A DNA stretch of 64,000 nucleotides from Luscinia megarhynchos (lineage: Eukaryota > Chordata > Aves > Passeriformes > Turdidae): NCBI GenBank assembly GCA_034336665.1, contig JAPFBE010000003.1, positions 59,253,352 through 59,317,351 of the forward strand. Direction: 5' to 3'. The translations under genes were made by a program, and so were the position numbers. The first letter of the stretch is position 1; every line of letters starts with the position of its first letter. The notes under the pieces are model-generated. The model made no database searches. It was not told where the DNA came from and saw only the letters and a list, made by a program, of their open reading frames with translations. This document shows, in pieces, positions 25,461 through 38,619 of the stretch.

Positions 25461-28400
25461 AGGCACTGGGGGGGAAAGAAAGGTGAAAAAGGATGGAGAG
25501 AAGGCAGTCCTAGTCTTCACCTGGCCCTCTGTAAAGCACTGCAATTCCTGAGCTACTGATGGTTTCTGTGTTGATCTGGGCCACGCATGAGGAGTGTTTG
25601 AACAGGGAGTGATTAACCATGTACATCACAGACACCTGCAGGTAATAATGCAATACATTTACAATCAATACATTCAAAGCATCTAAGTGTCTTCCTCATG
25701 ACTCTGAAAGTTACTAAAATATAGATTATTTATAACCAAATATTTTACCTTCTTTCTTTAATTATTCTTCAGAACTTCTCTCTTACAGAAAGGGAAAATA
25801 AAGCATCAAATTCTACTTTCCTATCCCTAAATATGTATAATTTGTAGAACAAGAAAAAATTATTCAGCATTCACTGATCTACAAATTGAATTACTGTGAT
25901 CCTCTTTCTCAGGTGAAGAAGCTCAGTCTGCTATTCTTAGCAAGAAATTAAAAAAAAAAGAAAAAAGGGAAAAGGTGTTCATTTATAATTTTTTTAAGAA
26001 TCCTGCACCTTATAAAAGAAAAGTCAGTAAACTAAATAATCTCTCTACCCCATAGCTGCCCAGGCAAAAAGTAGAGAATATAGAAGAAGCCTTCACACTG
26101 GGGCAAACCTGAGTGCTCTCAGGACAGTGAAGACTCTCAAAGCTGAAAATCCTCCCCAGTAACCCTTGTCTCCAGGCCTGAGAACTAGGACCAGCAAGAG
26201 TGTAACTGGCACTTCTGAAGTCTGTGCTAGCATGCAGAGCTAGCTCTAAATTACATACAGCACCACACTTTCAGATCTCTGTGGCACATTCAGCCCTGGA
26301 TTACACCTGGAAGATTATACAAAACACAGGAAGCCAAGGTACCACACACTCTCCATGTGATTCTACACAAACATTTCACCTTGCCATCAGTCTACAACAG
26401 TATGAGTCCTATCTCTGTCTGATGCTAAAGCAGACATGTCTGTGTCTCCAACACTCACTGATCGACTGCTCCATGCCAACAAGAGGAAGAGCCTTGGCAA
26501 TGCCACCTCAAACCCTCAAACCACCATATCAGGAATATTTATGGAAATACCATTCTTCTTGTGATTATATAACACCTAAAATTTACTCTGCACAATACAG
26601 CCATCAAACATTCTAGCTGCATGTGCTCCTGCATCCCCACCATCACCGTGGGCCTGCCAAAGTCCTGTGCTGCCAGCTAGGATTTGACATGCTGTGAAAA
26701 GAGACCTTGAAACCAGAGCTGCTGTGCAGCTCGACTTGCTGATAACTGATCTATATGAGATAGCATGACAAAATGTGAACAACGATGCTTGACATCCCAC
26801 ATGCTATCACATGCCAGAAATGTTTGGAGGGTGGAACAGAATGACATGAAAAGAAATTATGTGCAGCATACTTTTCTTTCCACGCTAGTTAAGTGACATT
26901 GTTTTGGCAGTTCAGCCTGATGCACTAAGTACAGTATCCTATATATTTTCTATTATGAAGAGATAAACTAATCTGACAGAGAAAAGATTTGTCTTCCTTT
27001 TATTCCAGTTGAAGTTGCATATATTGAAATGCGAAGTACACATAATTTAGGCAACTGCTTGTAAATAATCTCATAGACTAATCCCCAGGCCATCACACTT
27101 TTTTCTCTAAACAAGGTAGAAGACTTCATTCTCTCCACCTGAATTTTCTCAGCAGATTCAAAATAAATACATATTAAAGCAAGACTATATATAATTATGT
27201 GTTTTTTTCATGAATGCAACAACTGATGAACACAGAGCTTTTTCCAAATCAGCAACTGAGAGCATTTTGCAGCCTCTCAGAGAAACAAGTGGCTAAAGCA
27301 CAGACATTGCAAAGTTTCATCTGCCAGGGATCAATAGCTCTGAGATATAGCTTGAGCACAGAAAAAGCTTTGCATCCCTCTCCATTAGGGGTCTGCCTAC
27401 TCTAAAAATTAGACCACAGAAAAGAGGGGAGGTGAAACAAGAAACAATCCACCTCGTCCCTAGAGAAAAAATGCTTAGCTTTCCTTGGCACAACTTTTTT
27501 ACCCCTTACATTTCTCAGAGTTTTAATGTTTGGGGTTTGTTTTGGCTTTTTTGGTTGGTTTCTTTCCCCAATTCTTTTCCAGCTCTACCCGCAGTCTGAG
27601 AAAAATCTAGAATTCCACCCAAATGGCTACTTTCCTATTTAAACATACTAAGGACTGCCTTTCGCACAAGTTTTTGTTTAATGTGTTTCTCTCTCTGTTT
27701 TCCTGTGCAGCCCCTATTCCTCTTTGCACCTGGCAGGAAACAAATGCTTCAAGATGCAAAACATCCTAAGGGTTCCTTCTCAGCTGACACTGTCATTACA
27801 TGGATGGTGTGCCATCCCTGGCTGGGCTCTGATTTTATTTATTTTGCTTTTTCTCAGCAGAAACAACAGCCACTGATATCCCCCTGCCATGCACCTGCCT
27901 TTTTACCTGTCCAATCTCACATCCAAACATGCCACTAACAACACTGCAATGGATGAGCTGTGTACGCACTAACTCAGGAAGTGATTTGGTAAAATTAACA
28001 TTTAGAAGCAGGCACCAGTAGTTATTTCACACATTATTAACTTATATTACAATTCAAATAAGCTTACAGCTGGCAAAAAAAGTCTCTTCTGTAAAGTGAT
28101 CTCAAACATAATAGGCTTAATCAGAGATAAATTAAATTAGTCAGTCATGCATACTACAGCATATTAGCACTGAGTAGTTATTAAATACATTTTCTGTTAT
28201 CAGTTGTGCAGGCAGTATTGTAGCAAACAAAGTGGGAACCAGTAAATAAACTTTATGTTTGGGAGGCTACATGTTTGACATTTCCTAGGTTTTATCAAAT
28301 GTTACACCATCTTTACCACTGTAACTGCCACCAGGTTAAGTCCCCATAAACTATTCAACTTCACTCCCCGGCAATTAGCCAAAAGCAGAGCAGACAGAAC

Positions 28401-30655
28401 TAATGAATACCTAGACAGCAGATGTTCAGCATGGTTTTGTGCTTTGGAGGGGATTTCTTCCATGTCAGTTTTTGGAAAGAAAAAAAGCATGCATGGATGA
28501 GTCATAGCTGGTACACAACTGATAAAGAGGAGACAGGCAACATTTCTATTTGTTATAAAATTAATCTTTGTGTTTAGGGCTTTTCAAAATTTATTTTCTC
28601 CTTCGGTTTCACAACTACAGTTTGAAAAGGTCTTGCAATTGTGTGAAAATATTGAAAGGCACTGCTGTTGCCTTTCTGCTATTGTAACTTCCTTTTCTAC
28701 TGCTGTTATAGCAGCCAGCAGCATCACCTTCATCTCCAGCTGAAAATTTGTGTGAAGAAGAATACAACACAAAATCACTCACATGTGCTTTACACGAAGA
28801 ATCATTACTTTTGTGATAGAATCCTAAACCCATATCTTGTTCTCTCATCCATCTTTCAGAAACCCATCAGTACAGTACTTGGAAATATCATAACTTGATG
28901 AGCCTGACCTGAAGACTTGGGAGCATATCTGACATTCTCTTACACTCTGCACATTTAAAACTCAATGTAAGGTGACAAGAACATTAAGCTGCCCACAGAC
29001 CAAAATGTGAAACTAATCAGTATCTGTTCTGAGCCACAGGTACAATAATTGGAAAATTAAAGTGCCTGTGAACTGCTAGGGCTGGCTGCATCAAAAAGCA
29101 ACACCTTGAAATGATTAATGAAGACAAATGTATGCAACTATTTCTATTGACAACAACTTCAGACAATTGCAGACTGAAAAAATAACACTGTAGTTCTCAT
29201 TTATTTTCTCTAAAGCTTGCCACTTCCAAGAATCACTTGCTAGGAAGCGTGTAGGCACTCACTGGTTAAAAAATGTTTTAACTGGAAGTTCCTCTAACTC
29301 AGCTGTGGAAAACACAGGTTCTTTGCTGTGCTTCCCATAACTACTGTGACAATGCTGGTACAGAGGGCATCAGTCATCACAGAGCCATTCAACATCACAC
29401 CCTTCACCTGAAACTGTTAACATGACCTGTAAAAGTAAAATGCCTCAACTAATATGGGATGGCAGCACTCAGCCAACCTCTTAAGAAAATCATTCATGAC
29501 AGTGTTGTTTCAAAATGTACCTTTCTTTTATATGGCTCCCATCACATCCATTAGTGGCACAGCCAGTCCACTGGATGAACAGGATGTCCTAATGTGCAAC
29601 ATCGTGGATGCCATTGGCTCTGACCTGCACAAAGCAGGGGCTCCTTCTCTTAGGTGTGAAAGGGGGAATGAGGCTACATAAATTCTTTTTAAAAAGTAAA
29701 TGGTGTATACCATATTATACCATACCACACACACATTTATACATATATATATAAAAAATTAATGTGATTTTTTTCAGTTTCCTCTTCCTCCTTAAAGTCC
29801 TGATGGTAAAAAGAAAAATTCCTTCAGTCCTCTGAGACACTGGAATTGAGTCCCAAGCAGAAAAAAAAAATTAAACAGTATCTATTTTTAAATGGAACTT
29901 ACTGAATCTTATTAAGAGAATCCTGACTCCAAGGATTTTGATAGAATTTCCTAAGTTAAAGCATGTCACATGATTGGAAGTCACACTGGAATGAAAAGTT
30001 GGCACTACAGGAAATGAGCATCAGTTAAGTTTAGAAGAAGAAAGGCTTTACCACTTTGAAGGCAATCTAAAATACAAATGACCAGCCCTGAATTGAGAGT
30101 ATGTTATGACTATTCAATATACATATATTCAGAAGCTTGGAAATGCAACCAACTCTTATGTCTTTATCAGGCATGAACATGTGTAGCTGTAGTTGTGCTA
30201 CCCATGGAGCTGTATCCATTTCTGCTTTCTTTCCCCACACTTTCCCCACCATTTCTTAGCAAGTCAATGCTCAGTCTGTTTCAGACAAGTCTTCTTCAGG
30301 CCAGGCTTTGAAGAAAAGCATAAGAATGGTCTGCAGCAGACAAGCAGAGTTTCCACATGTCTGTTTATTTCCATTAGAATGGTGTTTTGGATGAAAACAC
30401 ACTTGTGATGATGCAGCTGTCCAAAGGCAGGATGTTCTCACGCGTTTCGTTTTCTGTCCTTTTATTGTTACCCATGATGGAAAAATATAAAGTGTTATTA
30501 AAAATGTTTAGATGAAATTAAAGTACAGTTGGGAAAAAGAGACTGTGACAAAGAAAAGTCTCAGTGCAGATACAGGTACAGATTCCTATATTGGAAATCT
30601 GTTCAGTAAAGGCAGAAGAGACAGGAAGTTTTTAACAGCTACAATATAGGAAATC
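25460..30655. other. Unique AT-rich noncoding DNA
   Basis: No gene or clear transposon over about 5 kb. Minor items are an A-rich stretch at 25947-25971, a T/G-rich stretch near 27520-27570, and alternating CA and TA runs at 29727-29755. 27950-28320 is AT-rich and repeat-free, with a texture compatible with a conserved noncoding element but no specific motif evidence. Confidence 0.5.
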
Positions 30656-30656
30656 T

Positions 30657-31718
30657 GAACGATAGAGTGAGAAAGAGAAAATGAACGAATGAAAGAATGA
30701 TAGAACGAGGAAGAAAGAAAATGAACGGATGAAAGAAAGAACGATAGAATGAGAAAGACAGAAAACGAAAGAAGGAAAGAACGATAGAATGAGGAAGAAA
30801 CGAAAATGAACGAATGAAAAAACGATAGAATGAGAGAAAAAAAAGAAAATGAAAGAATGAAAGAACAATAGAACGAGAAAGAAAGAAAAAGAATGAATGA
30901 AAGAACAAATGAAGGAACGAGAGAATGAGAAAGAAAGAAAATGAACGAATGAAAGAACAACAGAATGAGAAAGAAGGAAAAAGAACGAAGGAAAGCACAA
31001 ATGAAAGAACGAGAGAACGAGACAGAAAGAGAATGAACGAATGAAAGAACGATAGAATGAGGAAGAAAGAAAATAAATGAAGGAGAACGATAGAACAAGA
31101 AAGAAAGAAAATGAAAGAAAGAAAGAACAACAGAACAAGAAAAAAAGAAAATGAACGAATGAATGAATGATAGAATGAGAAAGACAGAAAAAGAACGAAT
31201 GAAAGAAAGAAAAACAAGAAAGAAAGAAAATGAACGAATTAAAGAATTCTAGAATGAGGAAGAAAGAAAAAGAATGAATGGGAGAACGATAGAACGAGAA
31301 AGAAAGAAAATGAAAGAATGAAAAATCGATAGAATGAGAAAGAAAGAAAATGAAAGAATGATAGAATGAGAAAGAAGGAAAAAGAACCAAGGAAAGAAAG
31401 AAAGAACGAGGAAGAAAGAAAATGAATGGATGAAAGAAAGAACGGTAGAATGAGAAAGAAAGAAAATGAAAGAATGAAAGAATGATAGAACGAGAAGGAA
31501 AGAAAATGAATGAAATAAAGAACGATAGAACGAGAAAGAAAGAAAATGAACGAATGAAAGAACGATAGAACGTGAAAGAAAGAAAATGAAACGAATGAAA
31601 GAATGATAGAACGAGGAAGAAACAAAATGAACGAAAGAAAGAATGAAAGAACGAGGAAGAAAGAAAATGAAGGAATGAAAGAACAATAGAACGAGGAAGA
31701 AAGAAAATGAACGAATAC
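30657..31718. repeat. Purine-rich minisatellite, 40-bp unit, about 26 copies
   Basis: This 1.06-kb tandem array has units that mostly begin gatagaacga (or gatagaatga) and end gaatgaaagaac. Successive starts at 30743 and 30783, 31011 and 31051, 31089, 31129 and 31169 give a 40-bp period, with occasional 32- to 48-bp units. Two adjacent 92-bp blocks, 30867-30958 and 30959-31050, each consist of a 40-bp unit, a 12-bp insert (aaatgaa and then a/g gaac) and another 40-bp unit, so there is higher-order duplication. The plus strand is very purine-rich. Because of that the minus strand is open in all three frames for up to 362 codons of Phe, Ser and Leu, which is compositional, not coding. Unit differences cluster at CpG positions. 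Confidence 0.97.
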
Positions 31719-31904
31719 ATGAAATTTTATTCTGTAGCTCTTCCAAGAATTTACTGCATGACCTTGGACTATCTCTGATATAAAACGGACAAACCTCTTT
31801 GTGATTTTAGATGCCATTACATATGAGGAGAAACCTTGAGCCACTGTGAGGAACTTTGCACAGGATTTCCAAAGATGCTGAGATCAGAATTTATGAGCGT
31901 GTGG

Positions 31905-32512
<608 letters not shown>

Positions 32513-32544
32513 TGTAAGGATCTGCAGACAGAAAACATTTATGG

Positions 32545-33385
32545 AAGGCCAGGTATTGAAAGTGGAAGTACTAGACCTTTGAGATCATTGAGTCTGTTAA
32601 TGCAGCACTAAGGTCACGACTAAACCATGTCGCTAAGCACTACATCTACGTGTCTTTTGAATGCCTCCAGGGCAGGTGACCCAAATACTTCCCTGGCCAG
32701 CCTATTTCAAAACTTGACAACCCCTTCTTTGAAGAGATTTTTCCTAGTATCCAATCTAAACCTCCCCTGCTGCCTGTTACTTGGGGGAGAACAGACTGAC
32801 TCCCACCTGGCTACCTCCTTTAAGGCAGTTGTAGAGAGCCTTAAATTCCTCCTGAGCTCCTCTTCTCCAGGCTGAACAACCCCAACTCCCTCAGCCATTC
32901 CTCATTACACCTGTGCTCCAGATCCTTCATCAGCATCACTCCCTCATCAAAGTGGGTCGTTTTGTCACAGAAGGAGATCAGGTTGGTCAAGCAGGACCTG
33001 CCTGTCTTAAAACCATGGTGGGTGGGTATGATTCCTGAATTATCCTGTACCTGCTTTTTGATGGCATTCAAGGTGATCTGCTCCACACCCTCTCCCACCA
33101 GGTCAGGCCTGTAGTTCCTCGGATTCTCCTTCCAGCCCTCTTGTAGATGAGTATCGCATTTGCCAACCTCCAGTCAACAGGCACTTCCAGCATTTATCCA
33201 GGACTGGTAAATGCTGGGGAGTGCCTTGATGAGCACTTCCATCAGCTCCCTCAGCATCCTTGGGTGGAGCCCAAAGAAGGCATTAATACCTCAGCCCCTT
33301 CCTCATCCTTTGCCACTACATCCAATAAAGGATGGTGATTTCTCCTTAGCCTTCCTTTAGCTGCTGTCTTTACAGAAACATCACC
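32545..33385 (-). mobile_element. Internally deleted CR1 LINE, RT start joined to 3' end
   Basis: Reading the minus strand from 33385 leftwards, the element first shows the region before reverse transcriptase (reversed words such as tccaataaaggatgg). It then shows the RT fingers: at about 33035-32950 the frame contains QDNSGIIPTHHGF and GRSCLTNLISFCDK, which match the CR1 reverse-transcriptase motifs (usual form GRSCLTNLISFYDK). Immediately after this, near 32945, the sequence switches to the CR1 3' untranslated region (gaggatctggagcacagg in reversed form, then the left part to about 32545). Most of the RT palm, the thumb and the ORF2 end are therefore missing. There is also a small deletion near 32780 relative to usual CR1 3' ends. 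It is defective and faces the CR1 on its left. Confidence 0.88.
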
Positions 33386-33389
33386 AAGA

Positions 33390-36300
33390 GGCCACAAGAG
33401 ATGCATCCTTGCTTGCTGTCTGTACCTTGGCCTACACCATTTCTTTGCAGAAAATTAAACATAGCAGAGGGACTCTCGCTCTTTTATACTGATCCTCTAG
33501 TCTTGTTTTCCCTGAAGTCTTGGGATAGCTGAAGAGGGACCATAGCACTTCTTTTACTTTACATGACACTAAAAACATCTAGATTCTTCCTTTACCCTGA
33601 TGGGACGGGAGTAAGGAAACTCATGATTTTTCCTGCTAACTGCTTTATGTCCTGGATCTCTTTGGACTGGCATTGTGAAAGAGAAGCCACAAGGCTTCTC
33701 TGCCCAGTACAAAGGGCGAACACTTAGCAGGCATCTCCCTTGCACATTTTGTGAGATATTTATACAACATTATGTACGTATATTTTAAAGCAGAAAAAGA
33801 TTGAGTCATTTAGAGAAAGAAGGAGAAAACTATGTGATGGAAGAAGGGCAAAAGATAAAAATGAGGATGCAGTGAAGGTAGGTGTGAAGGAAACAACACG
33901 AATATACTCAAAAGTAAATCATGCAACCTGACATCTCTGTCACTTAAAGAAAAAATATAAAGTAAGGAAAGACTGGACAGCTTTTATCACACTCTTTTTC
34001 TGGAGCATTCACATAACAAAGAGTGAGCTATTCTGAAGTGCAATTTCAAAAGGTCTGCCAAATGCACCAGATTCCCAAAATTATAATGTACAAAATTTAA
34101 ACTACAGGTTGATCCTTTTCAAAGCTCTGTAAAAAAGGGCATTTTCACAAGTACACAGCCACAACCTTCCAGCCATCAATGTTAAGTGGTTTCCATTAAG
34201 TAAAATATGAATAAAAATCTAATGACAGAAAAGGAAAATTTCGTTCCTCAAAATGCATTCTGAAGCTCACATCCCATCATCACTACAGCTCTAATGTCCC
34301 AGACAGAGCTGAATAACAAGTAATAGATTATAAAGCTCTGAATATGCACTTGATATCCTCCTCTTCCATTACTCTGCTGCACTCTCTGCTCTTTTCCCCT
34401 CCTTAGTATTGGATAAGACTTACAGGAAGAGATTCTTCTCCGACACAGCTATTGGAAACCTGACAGTGTGATTTCCATTATTCAGTTTGATTTCTGTCAC
34501 CCCTCTGAATCCATTCTCATAGAAACATAGATTTCTTAACATCCATTACACAAATGTAACTTCCTCATTATTCACAAGCATAATGCCACCTTCATTTTGC
34601 ACCTGTTTCTTGTCTCCTAGCTAAAACCTATTTTAAAGAATATCTTCACTCCTCACTCCTGAAATTTTTTCTTTAGCCTAGAGCAGCATTTCTTCTTATT
34701 AGCTATGACATATTTTTCAAAATCACCTGAAATACTCCTCAAAACCACCACATTTCCTGTTTTATGTCTGACATGCCTCTACTTTCAGATTCAAGAATTA
34801 TAGACTACCCCAGGGTTCAGATAAGAAGCATTCAGTGAAATACTGTATGACCACTGCAGAATAAAAAAAATCAACTTTATAAATAGAGCCTGGACAGTTC
34901 ATCAAAAGTATAATAAATAAACATAGGTTCTCTTGCATAAGCAGTAAGTAAACTGCCTTATGCATACAGGTTTTATTGTCTGCTTCCAATGAATTTATCT
35001 CATTTTCACTATCAATAAAAAATATGGATTTGGGGAAGCATAAAATGAGTTTAAGGAAGAATTTTTAAAACTCTCATAAAATGATGGATCTACTAAGTAA
35101 ATACATTGATTTTGAATGCAATGAAATAGTGAACATTACTTGTTGTCTGTGAACATGTAGATAGGCAGAGGTAATGTCAGGATTTCCCCTAATAGCCCTC
35201 TTTTTCAGTGGTTTCACAATTTGGCCTGCAGACTCTCACTGCAGACTGCATTTGGCAAAGAACACCTCAGCCTGGGAGTATTTTTTGCCACAAATAATTT
35301 TCAAAACAAATTAAATCTGGGTCATTTCTATGTAGTTAGCAGTGCAAAGGACATTTTTTATGCTTGTTAGCGGTCTTCAAAAAAAAGGGCTTTGATTTTT
35401 AAAAATTTGAAACTTGGCAAGTGATAAATCCATAGAACTGTGTAGTCAAATCACTTGGGGTATTCTGAAGGCAAACTGAGTTAAAAATAAACAAAGGGTT
35501 TGACTAATTAAATTAAATAAAATAAATAATAATAAATTAACCTAAGGGTTTGACTTGCAATTTTTTAACAGAATATTAACCAATCTTTTTATATGTGAGG
35601 CTTTCCACAGCTATTCCTGTTCTCCAAAAGAGATTAAAAGAATGTTTTACCACACTCTTTAGCCTATAGTCCTTTAGCAATGCAGAGGTTGTAAAGGTGT
35701 ATTGGAGAGATGACACCAGAGAAAAATAGCCCTCATCATCTCAGCCCATTGCTTTGCTAATCTGCATCGACAAACCAGTTTCAACACATTTTTAATCCTA
35801 AGAAAGGGACACTTTAATGTCTGTGTTTAGCTCACCCCTGCTGTCCACCAGTGACTTCACATGAATTGTCTTATGTTAAATGCAGAAAAAATGGTGACAG
35901 CATTAATTCCCAGCTCTGACTAATCAGATTGGGATCTGAAAGGAGACGGGCATTCCTCTGCCTGCATCTTTACTGGTATCAAAGGACTGCCAAAAAATGT
36001 TAGGCCACTGTTTATACTTCTGCTACCCTGCTGATCTCAAAACCTGTAGTCTCTTCTACAGCTGCATAGACTCAATGTCTTCAGCACATTTGCACAGGTG
36101 GCAGTCACTTAAATGTAAAGACTTTGCTTCACTTCACAGTTTGGCATGCAAAAACAAATAGATATCCATACCTCCAGCTCTTGCCTGCAAAAGGTCGGTG
36201 AGTTCCATATATATTAGTGCTCTTAACTGTCCCTTCTTCCTCCCTGGCTCTGCAGCACAGAGATAGCAGAAGGGGACATGCCTTTATTCCATTTACTCCA

Positions 36301-36770
36301 TACCCATCCTACCCATAATACCACATAACCAGTTTGGTCCAAGCTAAAATGCCAACCTCTGTGTTGGGGTTTAGCAGGTGTAAGCAGATGATCCCTCTTC
36401 TGCTACTCTTCACTTCTCAAGCAGTGACCTCAGAGAACTATTCTTGAATTTCCAAGCAATAATTCAATATTTTTGCAAATACCAGAGCACAGCTTGCCTG
36501 CAAGGCCAGAACTCTGGGCCCTTTTGTAAGGCTGACTTTTAACAAAGTGCAACAATTCTGCTGTGACAGAGAGAGCCTGCAGCTATGGAAAGAGTATCCA
36601 GGTGCACTGTGTTTGCATTTAGTAGATGGATGATCATGTACAGGGCTGGTTGTCATCAAGAGGAAAATGTGACACCAAAGAAAGCTCCAGCAGCTTGGAG
36701 AACCCACAACCACCACCAGATACCTGCAGTCCTTTAGATCAATCTGCTTGACTCTACAGTGCAGGTGCTG
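33390..36770. other. Unique AT-rich noncoding DNA
   Basis: No gene or further recognisable transposon. A small AT-rich tetra- and trinucleotide stutter (taaa/taat) lies at about 35512-35540. Confidence 0.5.
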
Positions 36771-36774
36771 GAAA

Positions 36775-36904
36775 GGTGGGTGGATGGATGGATGGATGGA
36801 TGGATGGATGGATGGATGGATGGATGGATGGATGGATGGATGGATGGATGGATGGATGGATGGATGGATGGATGGACGGACGGACGGACGGACGGACGGA
36901 TGGG
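36775..36904. repeat. Tetranucleotide array (GGAT)23-(GGAC)6
   Basis: About 23 perfect GGAT units run to 36873, followed by six GGAC units (C at 36877, 36881, 36885, 36889, 36893 and 36897), then a return to GGAT and degenerate GGTGGG edges. The switch between two pure phases is abrupt. The repeat can be read as Asp-Gly-Trp-Met on the plus strand or Ile-His-Pro-Ser on the minus strand, but both are artefacts. Confidence 0.98.
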
Positions 36905-36909
36905 TGGGA

Positions 36910-38540
36910 GTTTTGTGAGTTTCTGGAACAGCTCCTGGGTTCTGGGACAGCCTTGATGGCTGGAATGATGCACATGGTTAAAGGTAAACCCCTTGCACAG
37001 AAGGTGTTTCCGTGTCCTGGTGGATTCTCTGGTGGCTGGTAGTGGAATACCTAGTTGATGCTTTTAAGGGTAAGAACTGTCTCTCAGTACAGAAGTGGGA
37101 TGTCTGAGGACTATTTTGGAAAAGCTGGCAGTCATGCACTTTGAAAGAGTCAAGCTTCTGAAAGGATGTCTGTGGCTGACTGCTTTTCAGTGTCACATGA
37201 AGGATTAATCTCTCTGAGGAGGTTGGGCTGGATTAGGTGGTTTGTTCAGGGCTGGCAAGAGTGTTTTTGCAACCAGTGCCAAGGCTGGAATAAACTGGAG
37301 CACAGCTATACTGAAATGAATTAAAATGCCCAGATATTCAGGAACTCCAACAGCATTGTGAGGTTTGTTATTTCAGTAACAATTTTTCCAAGCTTTAGGA
37401 GAAACAGCTTTAAGAACAGATCTTTCTTAATATTCTATATAAAATAACAGCATTTAAATGTTACATTTTATAGCTAGGCTGTATTGAGTTTTATGTAATA
37501 TTTGTAGCAGAAGGGGCTCATCTGGGAATGTGTTCTTTTGTTATGAGAAATGCTACAAATACAGGAGAAATCACATGCAATGCATGAAATGACAGAGGCC
37601 TACGTCTGAACAGCCAAACAAGGGCTCTTCACAGCCTTCAGAGACTACAATTTTTTCTATAGTTACTCTGTTTTCTAAAATAAAGTAATTCACACTAACA
37701 TAGTGCTTCTATCATTAGCATGTGATTTGGTGCAGGATATTTACAGGTGCATTAATTAGTGGGAATAATTGATCTAAATTTGTAGAATAATAAATTGTTA
37801 GCACAATCTTCAAAGAGGCGCCCATAACCTGCAAATCTCCTAAACTTCAGTGCTGATATGTGGAAGTTAAACACCTGCAGAAGGCAGGAAATAGTGCTTT
37901 GGGCAGTTAGTTTTGGTATTCATATATTCACATGAACTGTAAAATGAGAACAGACAACTAAAAATATCTTAATAAGGCACAGTGCCAAAAACAATGGACA
38001 GAAACATTTTTCTGGTGAGATTACTCTGCAGTAATTTAAAAGGAATAGTTTAAAAAGTAGAAAGAAGCTAATGACTGCAGGCAAGTTACGTTGCAAATGT
38101 GCTTTTCCTTAGCAAGCTGTCACTGTGTACAGAGGTGAAATATAAACCAGTGAGTAAAGAAAATACATGCCTATATTTTAAAATATTATGTTTATATTTT
38201 ATTATGTCCTATTTTTCAAATGCTGTTAAAATTATCAAGCATAAAACTAATATTTATTCCTCTATTATAAGCACCAAGCTACACTGCAAACTCAGGACTT
38301 ACAGCTATACAAACACATCTTATTTATGTACACAAGGAGAAATACGTCTTGTTGGGAATTCAGTCCAAGTGTGTGGTCATCAAGCTTTAAATCAGACTAA
38401 CATGAAGATGTATGCATAACATTTACTCTTTTATTATTACTATTATCATTTCTTTAATTTTTTTTCAGTAGCATTTTTTTTCACTTTCAATATTCTGCCA
38501 CTTGTAGAGGTGCACTGGTTTGTACTCAATTATTTTTTAA
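36910..38540. other. Unique noncoding DNA
   Basis: No gene is recognised. 37650-37960 is AT-rich, repeat-free and contains ATTAATTA-type cores near 37751, so it could be a conserved noncoding element, but there is no direct evidence. Confidence 0.45.
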
Positions 38541-38614
38541 AGTAAGTAAATAAGTAAATAAATAAGTAAATAAATAAGTAAATAAATAAGTAAATAAATA
38601 AGTAAATAAATAAA
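38541..38614. repeat. 12-bp tandem repeat (TAAGTAAATAAA)n
   Basis: About five to six copies of the 12-bp unit taagtaaataaa, itself built from TAAA and TAAG tetramers. The phasing of the G every 12 bp is regular, so the unit has expanded as a 12-mer rather than as plain TAAA. Confidence 0.95.
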
Positions 38615-38619
38615 AACTT

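Noticed and set aside
30657..31718. CRISPR-like repeat array
   Set aside because: Units are contiguous and variable with no unique spacers between conserved repeats, and the DNA is vertebrate nuclear.
30586..31844. Several long minus-strand open frames (up to 362 codons) of Phe/Ser/Leu/His repeats
   Set aside because: They are the three frames of the purine-rich minisatellite read on its pyrimidine strand, where stop codons can hardly occur. All three frames are open at once, the hallmark of composition rather than coding.
36734..37042. Open frames encoding Asp-Gly-Trp-Met and Ile-His-Pro-Ser repeats
   Set aside because: Translation of the GGAT/GGAC tetranucleotide array; no flanking coding sequence.
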